A DNA stretch of 53,310 bases from Corynebacterium jeikeium. GTDB lineage: Bacteria; Actinomycetota; Actinomycetes; Mycobacteriales; Mycobacteriaceae. The notes under the pieces are model-generated. The model was given only the letters and a program-made list of their open reading frames with translations, made no database searches and had not been told where the DNA came from. A program made the position numbers and the translations under genes. Positions 1 to 6,761 of this stretch are shown in pieces. Each line of letters starts with the position of its first letter. Within the stretch, counting starts at the first letter, position 1. The stretch is from NCBI RefSeq assembly GCF_000738265.1, contig NZ_JFCQ01000008.1, positions 1 to 53,310 of the forward strand. The letters run 5' to 3'.

Positions 1-423
1 GCGGACGAGTCCACAGCTCAGGCTGCCTTAGACGAATTTGAAGCCTCTGAATTGGGAGAAAAGTATCCACGCTCAGTCAAGGTCTGGCGAGATGCATGGC
101 AGCGTTTCGTACCGTTTCTGCAGTTCCCACCAGCGGCCAGAAAGGTTATCTATACGACGAACTCGATTGAATCATTCAACAATGAACTGCGTAAAGCTAC
201 CCGCAACAGGGTGCAATTTACCAACGATGAATCAGCGCTCAAGACGCTGTGGCTGATGATCTGCAATATCGAAGACAAACGCGCTGCAAAGAGAGCGAAG
301 CAGGGCAAACGAGTCTCAGCGACAGCCGGCAGGCTCATGGAAGGAGCCCGAGTTTCTGGCTGGAAACAAGCTATAAACCAAATGGCCGTGGCCTACCCCG
401 ACCGCTTCGACAAATACCTATAA
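1..423 (+). CDS. IS256-family (mutator-type) transposase, 3' part only
   Basis: The reading frame is open from the first base and stops at 421-423, giving the last 140 residues of a transposase; the 5' part lies outside the window. The block YTTNSIESFNNELRK (about residues 51-65 of the fragment) matches the IS256/mutator segment that carries the catalytic Glu of the DDE triad (Glu57 of the fragment). The following FTNDESALKTLWL and the basic C-terminal tail are also typical of the family. Known role: cut-and-paste or copy-out transposition of the IS. I could not recognise the right terminal inverted repeat in the bases after the stop, so the element boundary is undefined. Whether the full gene is intact cannot be judged from here. 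Confidence 0.9.
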   Translation, partial: ADESTAQAALDEFEASELGEKYPRSVKVWRDAWQRFVPFLQFPPAARKVIYTTNSIESFNNELRKATRNRVQFTNDESALKTLWLMICNIEDKRAAKRAKQGKRVSATAGRLMEGARVSGWKQAINQMAVAYPDRFDKYL

Positions 424-551
424 ACCTAGCCCCACACACAAACAACTTGACACGCTCAGCTAGGCCACACGCAGGTCGGGAGGTGCTTCTCAAAGCAGTC
501 TTGAGCTGGCATCGTGAACATTACACAGCAAGCAGTTGAACAAACTGCACT

Positions 552-600
552 ACCGGAGGTAGCAAACCCGAAAGGGAATGTTACCTCCGGTTTCTTTCGT
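552..600 (+). terminator. rho-independent-type hairpin after the IS256 transposase
   Basis: ACCGGAGGTA at 552-561 pairs with TACCTCCGGT at 582-591, followed by a T-rich tract (TTTCTTTCGTTTT). It lies about 130 bases past the transposase stop and before the Nudix-LOG gene, so it would insulate that gene from IS transcription. The rest of 424-668 shows no gene. Confidence 0.75.
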
Positions 601-668
601 TTTCTGGTGTATAAGAGTCGAAGATTGCAGGTGCGTCGATTCAAACAGATTGTTCTAAGCTTGCACGC

Positions 669-1628
669 ATGCCTTCTTCTGATATTCATGTCAGCGCTGT
701 TGTAGTGAGAAATTCGCGGGGAGAAGTCCTTTGCGTGCGTAAGAAGGGCACTGCGCTATTTCAATTTCCGGGTGGCAAGCTCGAGTTTGCGGAGTCCTCG
801 CTTGATGCGGTGATACGGGAAGTTAATGAAGAGCTGGGGATTTCGCTTGATGCTGCTCTCTTGGTTCCGATGGGAACATACCGTGCAGTTGCGGCTAACG
901 AAGCCGGTAGCGATGTTGTTGCGGATCTTTTTTACTTTTCAGATTCGGTGGAGCCCGTGGCAGCTGCAGAAATTGCTGAGTGCGAATGGGTAAACCCGTC
1001 CGTGCCGAACGTTAAGTTGGCACCGCTTTTGAAAGATGAAGTGTTTCCGGAGTTGATTGCCAATCCTGTGCGTTCTGTAGCCGTATTTACAGGGGCGAGC
1101 AGTGGTCGCAACCATACCAATGCCTTTCTTGCTGATGCCCTAGGGGCGGGTCTAGCTGAGCAGGGCGTACGGATGATTTATGGTGGCGGCAAAGTCGGCC
1201 TTATGGGTGCTGCGGCGGATGCCTGTCTGGCCAACGGTGGCTGTGTAATCGGTGTGATTCCTCAGAATCTTGTCGATGGCGAAATTGCACATCCGGGTCT
1301 TTCGCACCTTGAGATTGTTGACACGATGTATCAGCGTAAGCAACGGATGAGTGACCTGGTCGATGCCTACGTGTGTTTGCCTGGCGGCGCTGGAACGTTA
1401 GACGAACTTTTTAATGCGTGGACAGCTCAACAGCTCGGGCTTCATCGCAAGCCCATTGCCCTTTTTGGTTCAAGTTTCTGGGCGCCTACGGTATCGATGC
1501 TCAAGCATATGGCAGACGAGGGATTTATTCGTCAAGATGATGTCGACACGCTTATTGTTGCCGACACCGTTGATGAACTTCTCGTCGCACTCAATTCTTG
1601 GGCTGCGCCGTGCCCCAAGTGGAATTAG
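669..1628 (+). CDS. Fusion protein: N-terminal Nudix hydrolase + C-terminal LOG (lysine-decarboxylase-like) domain
   Basis: 319 residues. Residues 1-130 form a Nudix domain; the Nudix box is at 35-58 with GGKLEF, REVNEELGI and the expected Glu residues. Residues 135-310 form a LOG/Rossmann domain with YGGGKVGLMG (171-180) and PGGAGTLDE (238-246), the signature of phosphoribohydrolases that release a free base from a nucleoside 5'-monophosphate (cytokinin-activating LOG enzymes). Known: Nudix enzymes hydrolyse nucleoside diphosphate-X compounds. Inference: the fusion could chain pyrophosphate removal to cleavage of the resulting monophosphate. The start is ATG at 669; TAAGCT (656-661) lies 7 bases upstream, so the transcript may be leaderless, and no Shine-Dalgarno is visible. 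The gene appears monocistronic and points toward the convergent DJ-1 gene. Confidence 0.88.
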   Translation: MPSSDIHVSAVVVRNSRGEVLCVRKKGTALFQFPGGKLEFAESSLDAVIREVNEELGISLDAALLVPMGTYRAVAANEAGSDVVADLFYFSDSVEPVAAAEIAECEWVNPSVPNVKLAPLLKDEVFPELIANPVRSVAVFTGASSGRNHTNAFLADALGAGLAEQGVRMIYGGGKVGLMGAAADACLANGGCVIGVIPQNLVDGEIAHPGLSHLEIVDTMYQRKQRMSDLVDAYVCLPGGAGTLDELFNAWTAQQLGLHRKPIALFGSSFWAPTVSMLKHMADEGFIRQDDVDTLIVADTVDELLVALNSWAAPCPKWN

Positions 1629-1694
1629 TTTCTAAGTTGTATTGCAATAAGTACCGAGTAAAGCGATCTTTATTTGCATCTGCTGGGCTGAACG

Positions 1695-2297
1695 CTATAC
1701 CGCAAACGGGTCGTGGTCCGGGTCGCTATTGAATTGAATCTCCAGGTCATGGGCGATCTTCTCCGCAAGCGAAGCGCCGAAGAAGTGGGAGACGAAGGCG
1801 ACGGCCATATCTATCCCCGCTGCCACACCGGATGACGTCCAGCGATCACGGTCGTGCACCCACCGGGCAGAACTTTTCCAGTCGATGTTGTTGCCGAAAG
1901 AGGCGGCCCAATCAAACGCAAGTTTATTGCTGGTGGCGGCGTATCCCTCTAGCAAGCCAGCTGCGGCCAGAACCGCCGAACCTGTGCATATGGAACAGAC
2001 AAGTGAGGCGCAACTCGCCATTTCGTAGATGCGGGCCAGGAAATCCGCATCTTTGACGAGAGCTCGCGTTCCCTGACCGCCCGGGATGATAACGGTGTCG
2101 CGCACGAGGGAATCAAAGGTTGTGTCGGGGAGAATCTTCACACCTTGGGAGCTGGCTACCGGCTCCCCATCCGCGGATACAAACCTTACTTGAAGGTCAG
2201 GAACCTTAGCGAAGATTTCCGCGGGTCCAAAGACATCCAAGAGCTCGAATCCGTCGAAAAGAATAAACGCTACCTGCTGTGGTCGTTCGTTATTCAT
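1695..2297 (-). CDS. DJ-1/PfpI-family protein (GATase1-like)
   Basis: 200 residues. The chosen start, ATG at 2297, overlaps the stop of the upstream flavoprotein gene by 8 bases (ATGAATAA), which suggests translational coupling. It has a DJ-1/PfpI fold with IIPGGQGTRAL (about 70-80) and a nucleophile-elbow Cys104 in CSICTG. GFELLDVFGPAEIF near the N-terminus is typical of the isonitrile hydratase/AraC-N-terminal-like branch of the superfamily. There is no signal peptide, so it should be cytoplasmic. Inference: with its partner it probably acts on a small reactive or electrophilic metabolite or in thiol homeostasis; the substrate cannot be told from sequence. A longer frame starting at 2453 exists but runs inside the partner gene and was not chosen. 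Confidence 0.85.
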   Translation of the reverse strand: MNNERPQQVAFILFDGFELLDVFGPAEIFAKVPDLQVRFVSADGEPVASSQGVKILPDTTFDSLVRDTVIIPGGQGTRALVKDADFLARIYEMASCASLVCSICTGSAVLAAAGLLEGYAATSNKLAFDWAASFGNNIDWKSSARWVHDRDRWTSSGVAAGIDMAVAFVSHFFGASLAEKIAHDLEIQFNSDPDHDPFAV

Positions 2298-3267
2298 GAG
2301 CCTGCTCTCGAACCTGCTGCAGTTCTTCGTCCAATAAGGCCTGATCGATCGCAATCGCGGTGGCCACACCCGCGCCCATCGCCTGAGAAACCTGGTCGGG
2401 GGAGCTGGTGACGTTTCCTGCCGTCCACAGACCTGCGACGGACGTTTGGCCACGAGGTTGCCGTACTACCCAGCCGTTCTCGGATTCGCATCCGGCGGCT
2501 AGCAGCAGTTGATCATTGGGGTGGAAATCCGGTCCGGTAAAGCATGCCTCGAAGGCGCGGGTAGTGGAGGCGGAGCCGTCGGAAGAGGAGGGGTCGGAAG
2601 TGCTCACCAGAACCCCCGTGCCCGATGCTGGGTCGGGCTGTACGCCGGAGACGGGGGCGTCCATAAGAACAACACCACGCTTTTCAAACAGTGCGCGGTC
2701 GGCCTCGTCTAGGGAAAGCCCGTTGGTGAAGAACGTGACGCGGTCGGTCCATTTACGCATCAGGTGCACCATGTGCATCGTGAAGCCAGGGTTCTTTCCG
2801 CCAATGACGGCGAGGTCGCGTCCGCGCACCTCATAGCCGTGGCAGTAGGGGCAGTGGAAAACGCGGGATCCCCAGAGCTCAGTCAGGCCTGGTACGTCTG
2901 GCAGCTCGTCGGTGATGCCGGTTGCGACGAGAACCTGCCTGGCCAGAAGCTCCTGGCCGTCGGTGGTGGTGGCCTTCCAGGCGCTGTTCGCGCTCCCTAC
3001 TTTGTCGAGCGCGGTGACTTCGCCGGGGATGACCTCGCCGCCGAAGGAAGCGAACTCGCTGCGACCTTGATCTAGCAGCTCCATGGGGTTAACCCCATCG
3101 CGACCCATGATCCCGTGCGCGTGGGCGCTGAAGCGGTTTCGGGGCTTGCCGCTGTCGACGATTGCTACGCGCCGCTGCGCGCGGGCTAGGGTGACGCCCG
3201 CCGCTGTGCCCGCGAACCCGCCGCCCACGATGAGTGCGTCGAGTGGTTTGGCCGTGTTGTTTTCCAT
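2290..3267 (-). CDS. Thioredoxin-reductase-like FAD/NAD(P)-dependent oxidoreductase
   Basis: 325 residues. FAD-binding motif VGGGFAG is at 14-20. The redox pair CPYC at 139-142, in FHCPYCHGYEVRG, is the reactive disulfide region of the TrxB-like family. A second dinucleotide site, VIGGKNPGF, follows about residue 155, and LWTAGNVTSS near the C-terminus is the FAD-contacting GD-type motif. The start ATG at 3267 has AGAGAGGA as ribosome binding site. It is followed by the overlapping DJ-1 gene and is divergent from the histidine-rich gene, so the two sides may share control in the 268-base spacer. An upstream in-frame extension to 3549 runs through that promoter region and was rejected. It probably reduces a small thiol or a quinone-like partner; it is not assignable to the canonical trxB because no thioredoxin is adjacent. 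Confidence 0.88.
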   Translation of the reverse strand: MENNTAKPLDALIVGGGFAGTAAGVTLARAQRRVAIVDSGKPRNRFSAHAHGIMGRDGVNPMELLDQGRSEFASFGGEVIPGEVTALDKVGSANSAWKATTTDGQELLARQVLVATGITDELPDVPGLTELWGSRVFHCPYCHGYEVRGRDLAVIGGKNPGFTMHMVHLMRKWTDRVTFFTNGLSLDEADRALFEKRGVVLMDAPVSGVQPDPASGTGVLVSTSDPSSSDGSASTTRAFEACFTGPDFHPNDQLLLAAGCESENGWVVRQPRGQTSVAGLWTAGNVTSSPDQVSQAMGAGVATAIAIDQALLDEELQQVREQAHE

Positions 3268-3411
3268 GGTTCGAATCCTCTCTGGGGATTGCTGTACTTG
3301 GTCACCCAACCTACATGCTTGTTGTAGTGAGGGAAGGGGTTGTGGAAGTGATTCGCGACTGGAGAAAGATTGCGCGCCCGACCAGCGTCTAGCTGGTTCC
3401 GGGGAAACTTT

Positions 3412-3455
3412 ATTGAAAACGTATTGACAACGCAGCAGGTGAGGGGCAGTATAGA
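3412..3455 (+). promoter_or_regulatory. Putative promoter and 11-base direct repeat before the histidine-rich gene
   Basis: Two adjacent 11-base near-identical units, ATTGAAAACGT (3412-3422) and ATTGACAACGC (3423-3433), occur here. The second contains TTGACA (3424-3429), a consensus -35. Possible -10 boxes are CAGTAT (3447-3452, 17-base spacer) or TATAGA (3450-3455, 20-base spacer). The repeat over the -35 suggests a regulator binding as tandem units. The left unit resembles one half of actinobacterial Zur boxes, but the expected inverted half is absent. Confidence 0.45.
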
Positions 3456-3535
3456 AAGCGTCAAAGCAACCGACTGGCCCGCCCGACCAAGGGGAAGTGG
3501 CTCCATGGTTGCCCTGGATTAATAAGGAGTTCATC

Positions 3536-3826
3536 ATGAGCTGCACCACTCACGCCGACCACGATCACAAGCACGGTTCGAACTGCGGCCACGTTGCCGT
3601 CCCGCACGGCGACCACGTCGATTATGTTCACGACGGTCACCTGCACCGCGAGCACGAGGGCCACTGGGACGAGTGCGAGACCGCCGAGCACCACGTCCAC
3701 GAGGATCACGACCACGAGCACGGTTCGAACTGTGGCCACGTTGCCGTTCCGCACGGCGATCACGTGGACTACATCCACGACGGCCACCGCCACGCCAAGC
3801 ACGGTGACCACTGGGACGATCACTAA
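3536..3826 (+). CDS. Small histidine-rich protein with an internal tandem duplication (putative metal-binding)
   Basis: 96 residues, about 27 of them His and many Asp/Glu. Two roughly 39-residue repeats share HGSNCGHVAVPHGDHVDY then HDGH.H...H..HWD; each has a single conserved Cys. There is no signal peptide or membrane segment, so it appears cytoplasmic. The start ATG at 3536 has AAGGAG at 3523-3528; an upstream in-frame start at 3497 lacks this. Known: such His/Cys/Asp-dense repeats bind Zn, Ni, Co or Cu. Inference: metal storage, buffering or delivery. Proteins like this are sometimes annotated as zinc transporter fragments, but nothing here is a transporter. The divergent flavoprotein/DJ-1 pair suggests a metal- or redox-responsive locus. 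Confidence 0.8.
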   Translation: MSCTTHADHDHKHGSNCGHVAVPHGDHVDYVHDGHLHREHEGHWDECETAEHHVHEDHDHEHGSNCGHVAVPHGDHVDYIHDGHRHAKHGDHWDDH

Positions 3827-3839
3827 AGCTGCGGAGAAG

Positions 3840-3860
3840 AGTGACTACTCAATAGTCACT
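3840..3860. terminator. Hairpin downstream of the histidine-rich gene
   Basis: AGTGACTA (3840-3847) and TAGTCACT (3853-3860) form a perfect 8-base stem with a 5-base loop. No T tract follows, so it could be a weak terminator or a dyad operator for the next gene, whose start is 44 bases on. Confidence 0.45.
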
Positions 3861-3904
3861 CCGGTAACATAGGCCACCTGAAACGCCAGTGAAAGGAGCG
3901 TTGG

Positions 3905-4468
3905 GTGACGTACCCGCAAGGAAACGACGACCAGACTCGCATGTTCAACACGCAGGGCGGTGCTGGCAACGGTGGCTACGGTGGCTATGGCAACCAGGGT
4001 TACAACTCCGGCTACAACCAGCCACAGCAAGATTCCCGCGAAGGACTGCTGGCCGGCCGATACGACGGCAAGAAGGTCGCGGTGAACCTCATCGTCCTCG
4101 CCGTCTTGGCCGCGGCCGTCACCTTCGCTGCGGTGTTCATCGCGGATCTCCTTGTGAGCTTCATCCCTGGCGAAGCTTCTGCGGGCGTAGGATCCGCGGT
4201 ACTCACTGGCGTGGTAGCGGGCGTCATCGGCGTGCTTGCCGGACTGCTATACATTCCGGTCTCCGGTACGGGTAACGAGCACCTCTTCGGAATGGCGGTG
4301 ATTGCCCTGGCGGCCGTCGCCGCGATCGCATGGGTCTTTGCAGGTGGGCTGCTGGACGGCGATTGGGGGACGCTCGTCACGCTCACGGGCATTGTCTGCA
4401 CCGCCGCGATTGCGTATGTGGTGCCGTCCCGTATTGAATCGGCAGCCGTTTACGGCCCGCGCCGCTAA
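3905..4468 (+). CDS. Hypothetical membrane protein with Gly/Tyr/Asn/Gln-rich N-terminal tail
   Basis: 187 residues starting with GTG at 3905, with AAAGGAG a few bases upstream. Residues 1-45 are a low-complexity hydrophilic tail (GGYGGYGNQGYNSGYNQPQQ). Four hydrophobic segments follow, about residues 56-80, 95-118, 125-148 and 155-172. No catalytic motif was recognised. The tail composition resembles the tails of the paralogous pair at 9.4-11.6 kb, although the membrane parts differ. It is probably an envelope protein of unknown function. Confidence 0.75.
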   Translation: MTYPQGNDDQTRMFNTQGGAGNGGYGGYGNQGYNSGYNQPQQDSREGLLAGRYDGKKVAVNLIVLAVLAAAVTFAAVFIADLLVSFIPGEASAGVGSAVLTGVVAGVIGVLAGLLYIPVSGTGNEHLFGMAVIALAAVAAIAWVFAGGLLDGDWGTLVTLTGIVCTAAIAYVVPSRIESAAVYGPRR

Positions 4469-4521
4469 ATGTTTTTTCGCCAAACCTTCCAGCAGGGTAG
4501 TTACGACCCGGAAGTCTCAGA

Positions 4522-4953
4522 TTAGTCCTTTTTGACGGAGCTCCAGCGGAGGTTGGGGAATCGGGCGAAGCCTTGATCGTCGCTGATCAATGTGGCTTCC
4601 TCTGCGATCACCGTGGAAGCGATCCATGCGTCGGGGATTTCGTTGCCACGGAGTTTATGCAGTTGAATCATCTCGTCAAAGATGTCCCACGATGCGTTTA
4701 CCGGATGTAGAAGTACGGCGTTGGGGGAGGCGAGGATTGATTTGATTGCCTCCAAGGCTTGACCTGGGGTGAGGGGAGTCGAAAAGATCTTCGGGTTCGT
4801 CATGATTCGAATGAATCCGGTGGCAACGACGTCGAGGATTCCGACCGATTCACGCTGAGCAAGCGCGTTCTCGAGCCATTGTTTTGCCTCAGTGTGTCTA
4901 GGTGCAGTGAAGCTGAACGCGTTAATTAGTACGTTGACGTCAGGGACGATCAT
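4522..4953 (-). CDS. vapC: VapC-type PIN-domain toxin
   Basis: 143 residues. The PIN fold starts MIVPDVNVLINAF with acidic Asp5. The C-terminal acidic cluster includes PDAWIAS (Asp108) and ISDDQGF (Asp125/126). Known: VapC toxins are Mg-dependent ribonucleases held inactive by VapB. The second canonical acidic position, usually Glu near residue 43, is not obvious, with Asp41 nearby. The start ATG at 4953 overlaps the antitoxin by 14 bases, the usual coupled arrangement; the longer frame to 4986 would reach further into vapB and was not chosen. Confidence 0.85.
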   Translation of the reverse strand: MIVPDVNVLINAFSFTAPRHTEAKQWLENALAQRESVGILDVVATGFIRIMTNPKIFSTPLTPGQALEAIKSILASPNAVLLHPVNASWDIFDEMIQLHKLRGNEIPDAWIASTVIAEEATLISDDQGFARFPNLRWSSVKKD

Positions 4954-5179
4954 CGAGAACCTCCCATAGGGCATCTTTGTCGTCAATGTCTACGAGCATT
5001 GGGCCGCAATCAAATACTGGAAGTGTGACGGCAGTTGATTGGTGGGGGGTGCTGTCTACGTGCTCCAAAGCGGTTCGTATTACCTCTTCCACATAGGAGC
5101 TTAAAGTCAGGTCATTCAGCTTCGCTTGCCGCTTGGCGGCTTCGAGGAGTTTGGGGGGGAGGTTAATTGTGGTGCGCAT
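4940..5179 (-). CDS. vapB: VapB-type antitoxin (ribbon-helix-helix)
   Basis: 79 residues. MRTTINLPPKLLEAAKRQA followed by LTLSSYVEEVIRTAL is a typical ribbon-helix-helix DNA-binding N-terminus; the acidic C-terminus (DIDDKDALWEVLDD) would wrap the toxin. The start ATG at 5179 is chosen because translation from it begins directly with the RHH strand. A -10-like TACTAT (5187-5192) lies 7 bases upstream, implying a leaderless mRNA. Known: VapB alone or with VapC represses its own promoter. Confidence 0.85.
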   Translation of the reverse strand: MRTTINLPPKLLEAAKRQAKLNDLTLSSYVEEVIRTALEHVDSTPHQSTAVTLPVFDCGPMLVDIDDKDALWEVLDDRP

Positions 5180-5186
5180 AAACACA

Positions 5187-5229
5187 ATAGTAACCGGCAT
5201 CAAAGCATCAAACAAGAGGTGCATTGATG
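5187..5229 (-). promoter_or_regulatory. vapBC promoter with CATCAA/TTGATG operator-like dyad
   Basis: On the minus strand, TTGTTT (5210-5215) and TACTAT (5187-5192) are separated by 17 bases. CATCAA occurs at 5198-5203 and 5206-5211, and TTGATG at 5224-5229. The latter two make a dyad with a 12-base gap across the -35, where a VapB(C) complex could bind. Confidence 0.5.
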
Positions 5230-5358
5230 TAAATGACTGTTCAGGGCATGTGAATGTCAGATCCTGTGCTATTTGTTAGATGGCGGGCGGGGATAAGAAA
5301 CCCCTGAAATTTCTTTATCAATGTAGAAATTCTCGTCGTTTTAGGCACTTTTCGGTTG

Positions 5359-5398
5359 ACGCACCCCGGGGGTGGGTGCGTAAGTTTGCGGACTTACG
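5359..5398 (+). promoter_or_regulatory. Leader hairpins upstream of rpf
   Basis: ACGCACCC (5359-5366) pairs with GGGTGCGT (5374-5381), and CGTAAGT (5379-5385) pairs with ACTTACG (5392-5398). The two stems share three bases, so they would compete or stack. They sit about 50-90 bases before the rpf start. The sequence does not fit the ydaO (c-di-AMP) riboswitch pattern known before some actinobacterial rpf genes. Confidence 0.35.
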
Positions 5399-5448
5399 AG
5401 CAATCGGCCGGCCACCCGGCTGGCCACGCGAAAGGAGTTTTCGTCTAC

Positions 5449-5799
5449 ATGAATAAGTCCGTAAAGACCGCTTTCGCCCGTATTGGCATGGCTGCAGGCC
5501 TGGTCGCTGCCCCGGCGGCAGCCGCCACAGTCGCAGCCCCGGCCGCACAGGCTGCACCTGTTAGCGCCTGGGATCAGGTCGCACAGTGCGAGTCCGGCGG
5601 CAACTGGAAGATCAACACGGGCAACGGCTACTACGGCGGGCTGCAGTTCAGTGCCCAGACTTGGTCTGGCTTCGGTGGCACGAAGTACGCTCCGACGGCC
5701 AACCAGGCTACGAAGGCGCAGCAGATCGAGATTGCCGAGAAGGTTCTGGCCACCCAGGGTGCCGGCGCTTGGCCGAACTGCGGCAAGGTGCTGGGCTAA
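5449..5799 (+). CDS. rpf: Resuscitation-promoting factor-like secreted muralytic protein
   Basis: 116 residues. A signal peptide of about 36 residues ends at AQA-AP. The Rpf domain starts SAWDQVAQCESGGNWKINTG, with catalytic Glu48 after Cys47, and continues with GYYGGLQFSAQTWSGFGG; a second Cys near the end (WPNCGKVLG) would form the usual disulfide. Known: Rpf cleaves peptidoglycan glycan strands and stimulates growth resumption. It is essentially a single-domain Rpf without LysM or G5 modules. The start ATG at 5449 is preceded by AAAGGAG and begins the signal peptide; a longer frame to 5356 would bury it. Confidence 0.92.
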   Translation: MNKSVKTAFARIGMAAGLVAAPAAAATVAAPAAQAAPVSAWDQVAQCESGGNWKINTGNGYYGGLQFSAQTWSGFGGTKYAPTANQATKAQQIEIAEKVLATQGAGAWPNCGKVLG

Positions 5800-5825
5800 C
5801 AGCTGGGATAACCAGCTGGGCTAGC

Positions 5826-6593
5826 TTAAGCGTCCAGGTACTTTTCTGGAATATCTAGAGCCACCAGGTCTTCCCGGGACTTGGTGGATTTTTCTAGCGC
5901 GACCTTCACCACGTGGCGCATCTGGTCCTCGGGGTTGGGGATGCGGCGCTGCTCGGACATCAAAACAGTCAGGATCTCCGGCTGGTCCTTGAAGCAGTGC
6001 CACACCACCGCGTTGGCCAGCGATTCCAGCACCAGACCCCGCGGCTGCAGAGCTTGCTTCGGACGGTCGGCGCGCTTACCGCCACCGCGTGGGCGCACGT
6101 GCAGATCCTGCTGGCCGATACCAACGACCGAACCATCCTTGTTGTAAATGATGGAGGTGTACGGCACGTTGCAGTAGCCGTCCTCGTCGACGGTGGTGGT
6201 GATCCAGTCGATCAGCTCGGGGGTAAGTTCTACGTCCATGTACGCGCCGCTGCGTCCGGGCGTGAGGAATTGGAAGGTGCCGGTGCGCGTCCAGGCCTCG
6301 TATTCACTGCCGAGTCGGCGGGCAATGAGGGTGCCGAACAGCACATCCGTCATGGAAAACAGGGTGCCGCCGAAAGCTGCGCCGTGCATGTTTGCGTTCC
6401 ACCAGCGCAGGTTCAGCACGATGCGTGCAAAGGCCCAGTCGTCCGAGACCTCGGTCATCTTAATGCCGGAAAACAGCAGTGGCGGCCAGAGGTTCATCAT
6501 GCGTCGCATGCGGCTCGGCTTCTTAATCATTTTGTTCACGAAGCCGGGTACTGCCTTCATCTGTGCTTGGTAAATCTTCTTCAGAGGTTTCAT
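5826..6593 (-). CDS. DUF4442-like hotdog-fold (thioesterase-like) protein
   Basis: 255 residues. The central region MHGAAFGGTLFSMTDVLFGTLIARRLG is split here as MHGAAFGGTLFSMTD and LFGTLIARRLG. It matches the hotdog-fold proteins annotated DUF4442, distant relatives of PaaI acyl-CoA thioesterases. FQFLTPGRSGAYMDVELT follows. The N-terminus is basic and amphipathic, and no signal peptide is seen. The C-terminal roughly 70 residues (from about 185) are an extra, charged region. Function is inferred only from the fold. It is convergent with rpf. Confidence 0.7.
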   Translation of the reverse strand: MKPLKKIYQAQMKAVPGFVNKMIKKPSRMRRMMNLWPPLLFSGIKMTEVSDDWAFARIVLNLRWWNANMHGAAFGGTLFSMTDVLFGTLIARRLGSEYEAWTRTGTFQFLTPGRSGAYMDVELTPELIDWITTTVDEDGYCNVPYTSIIYNKDGSVVGIGQQDLHVRPRGGGKRADRPKQALQPRGLVLESLANAVVWHCFKDQPEILTVLMSEQRRIPNPEDQMRHVVKVALEKSTKSREDLVALDIPEKYLDA

Positions 6594-6761
6594 GATGCGT
6601 TTATGGTATCGCGGACCGCCTACGGCAGGCAGGTATAAAAGTATTCTTTTCTTGTTGACGCCCCTACGCCCGCGCCGTACCGCACGGGTGTTCGAAACCT
6701 ACCGTGGATTATCGCGGGAGGTTGCGGGGGTTGTCCGGCGGGGTTGCTAGCGTGATGGGCT

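Noticed and set aside
2298..2453. Longer N-terminus for the DJ-1 protein
   Set aside because: The extension lies inside the flavoprotein gene and has no similarity; the overlapping ATG at 2297 gives the family's normal start.
3411..3435. Zur box before the histidine-rich gene
   Set aside because: Only one half-site-like ATTGAAAACG is present; the second unit is a direct, not an inverted, repeat.
5341..5448. A ydaO-type c-di-AMP riboswitch before rpf
   Set aside because: Such switches are known before some actinobacterial rpf genes, but the conserved ydaO core sequences are not seen and the leader is too short.
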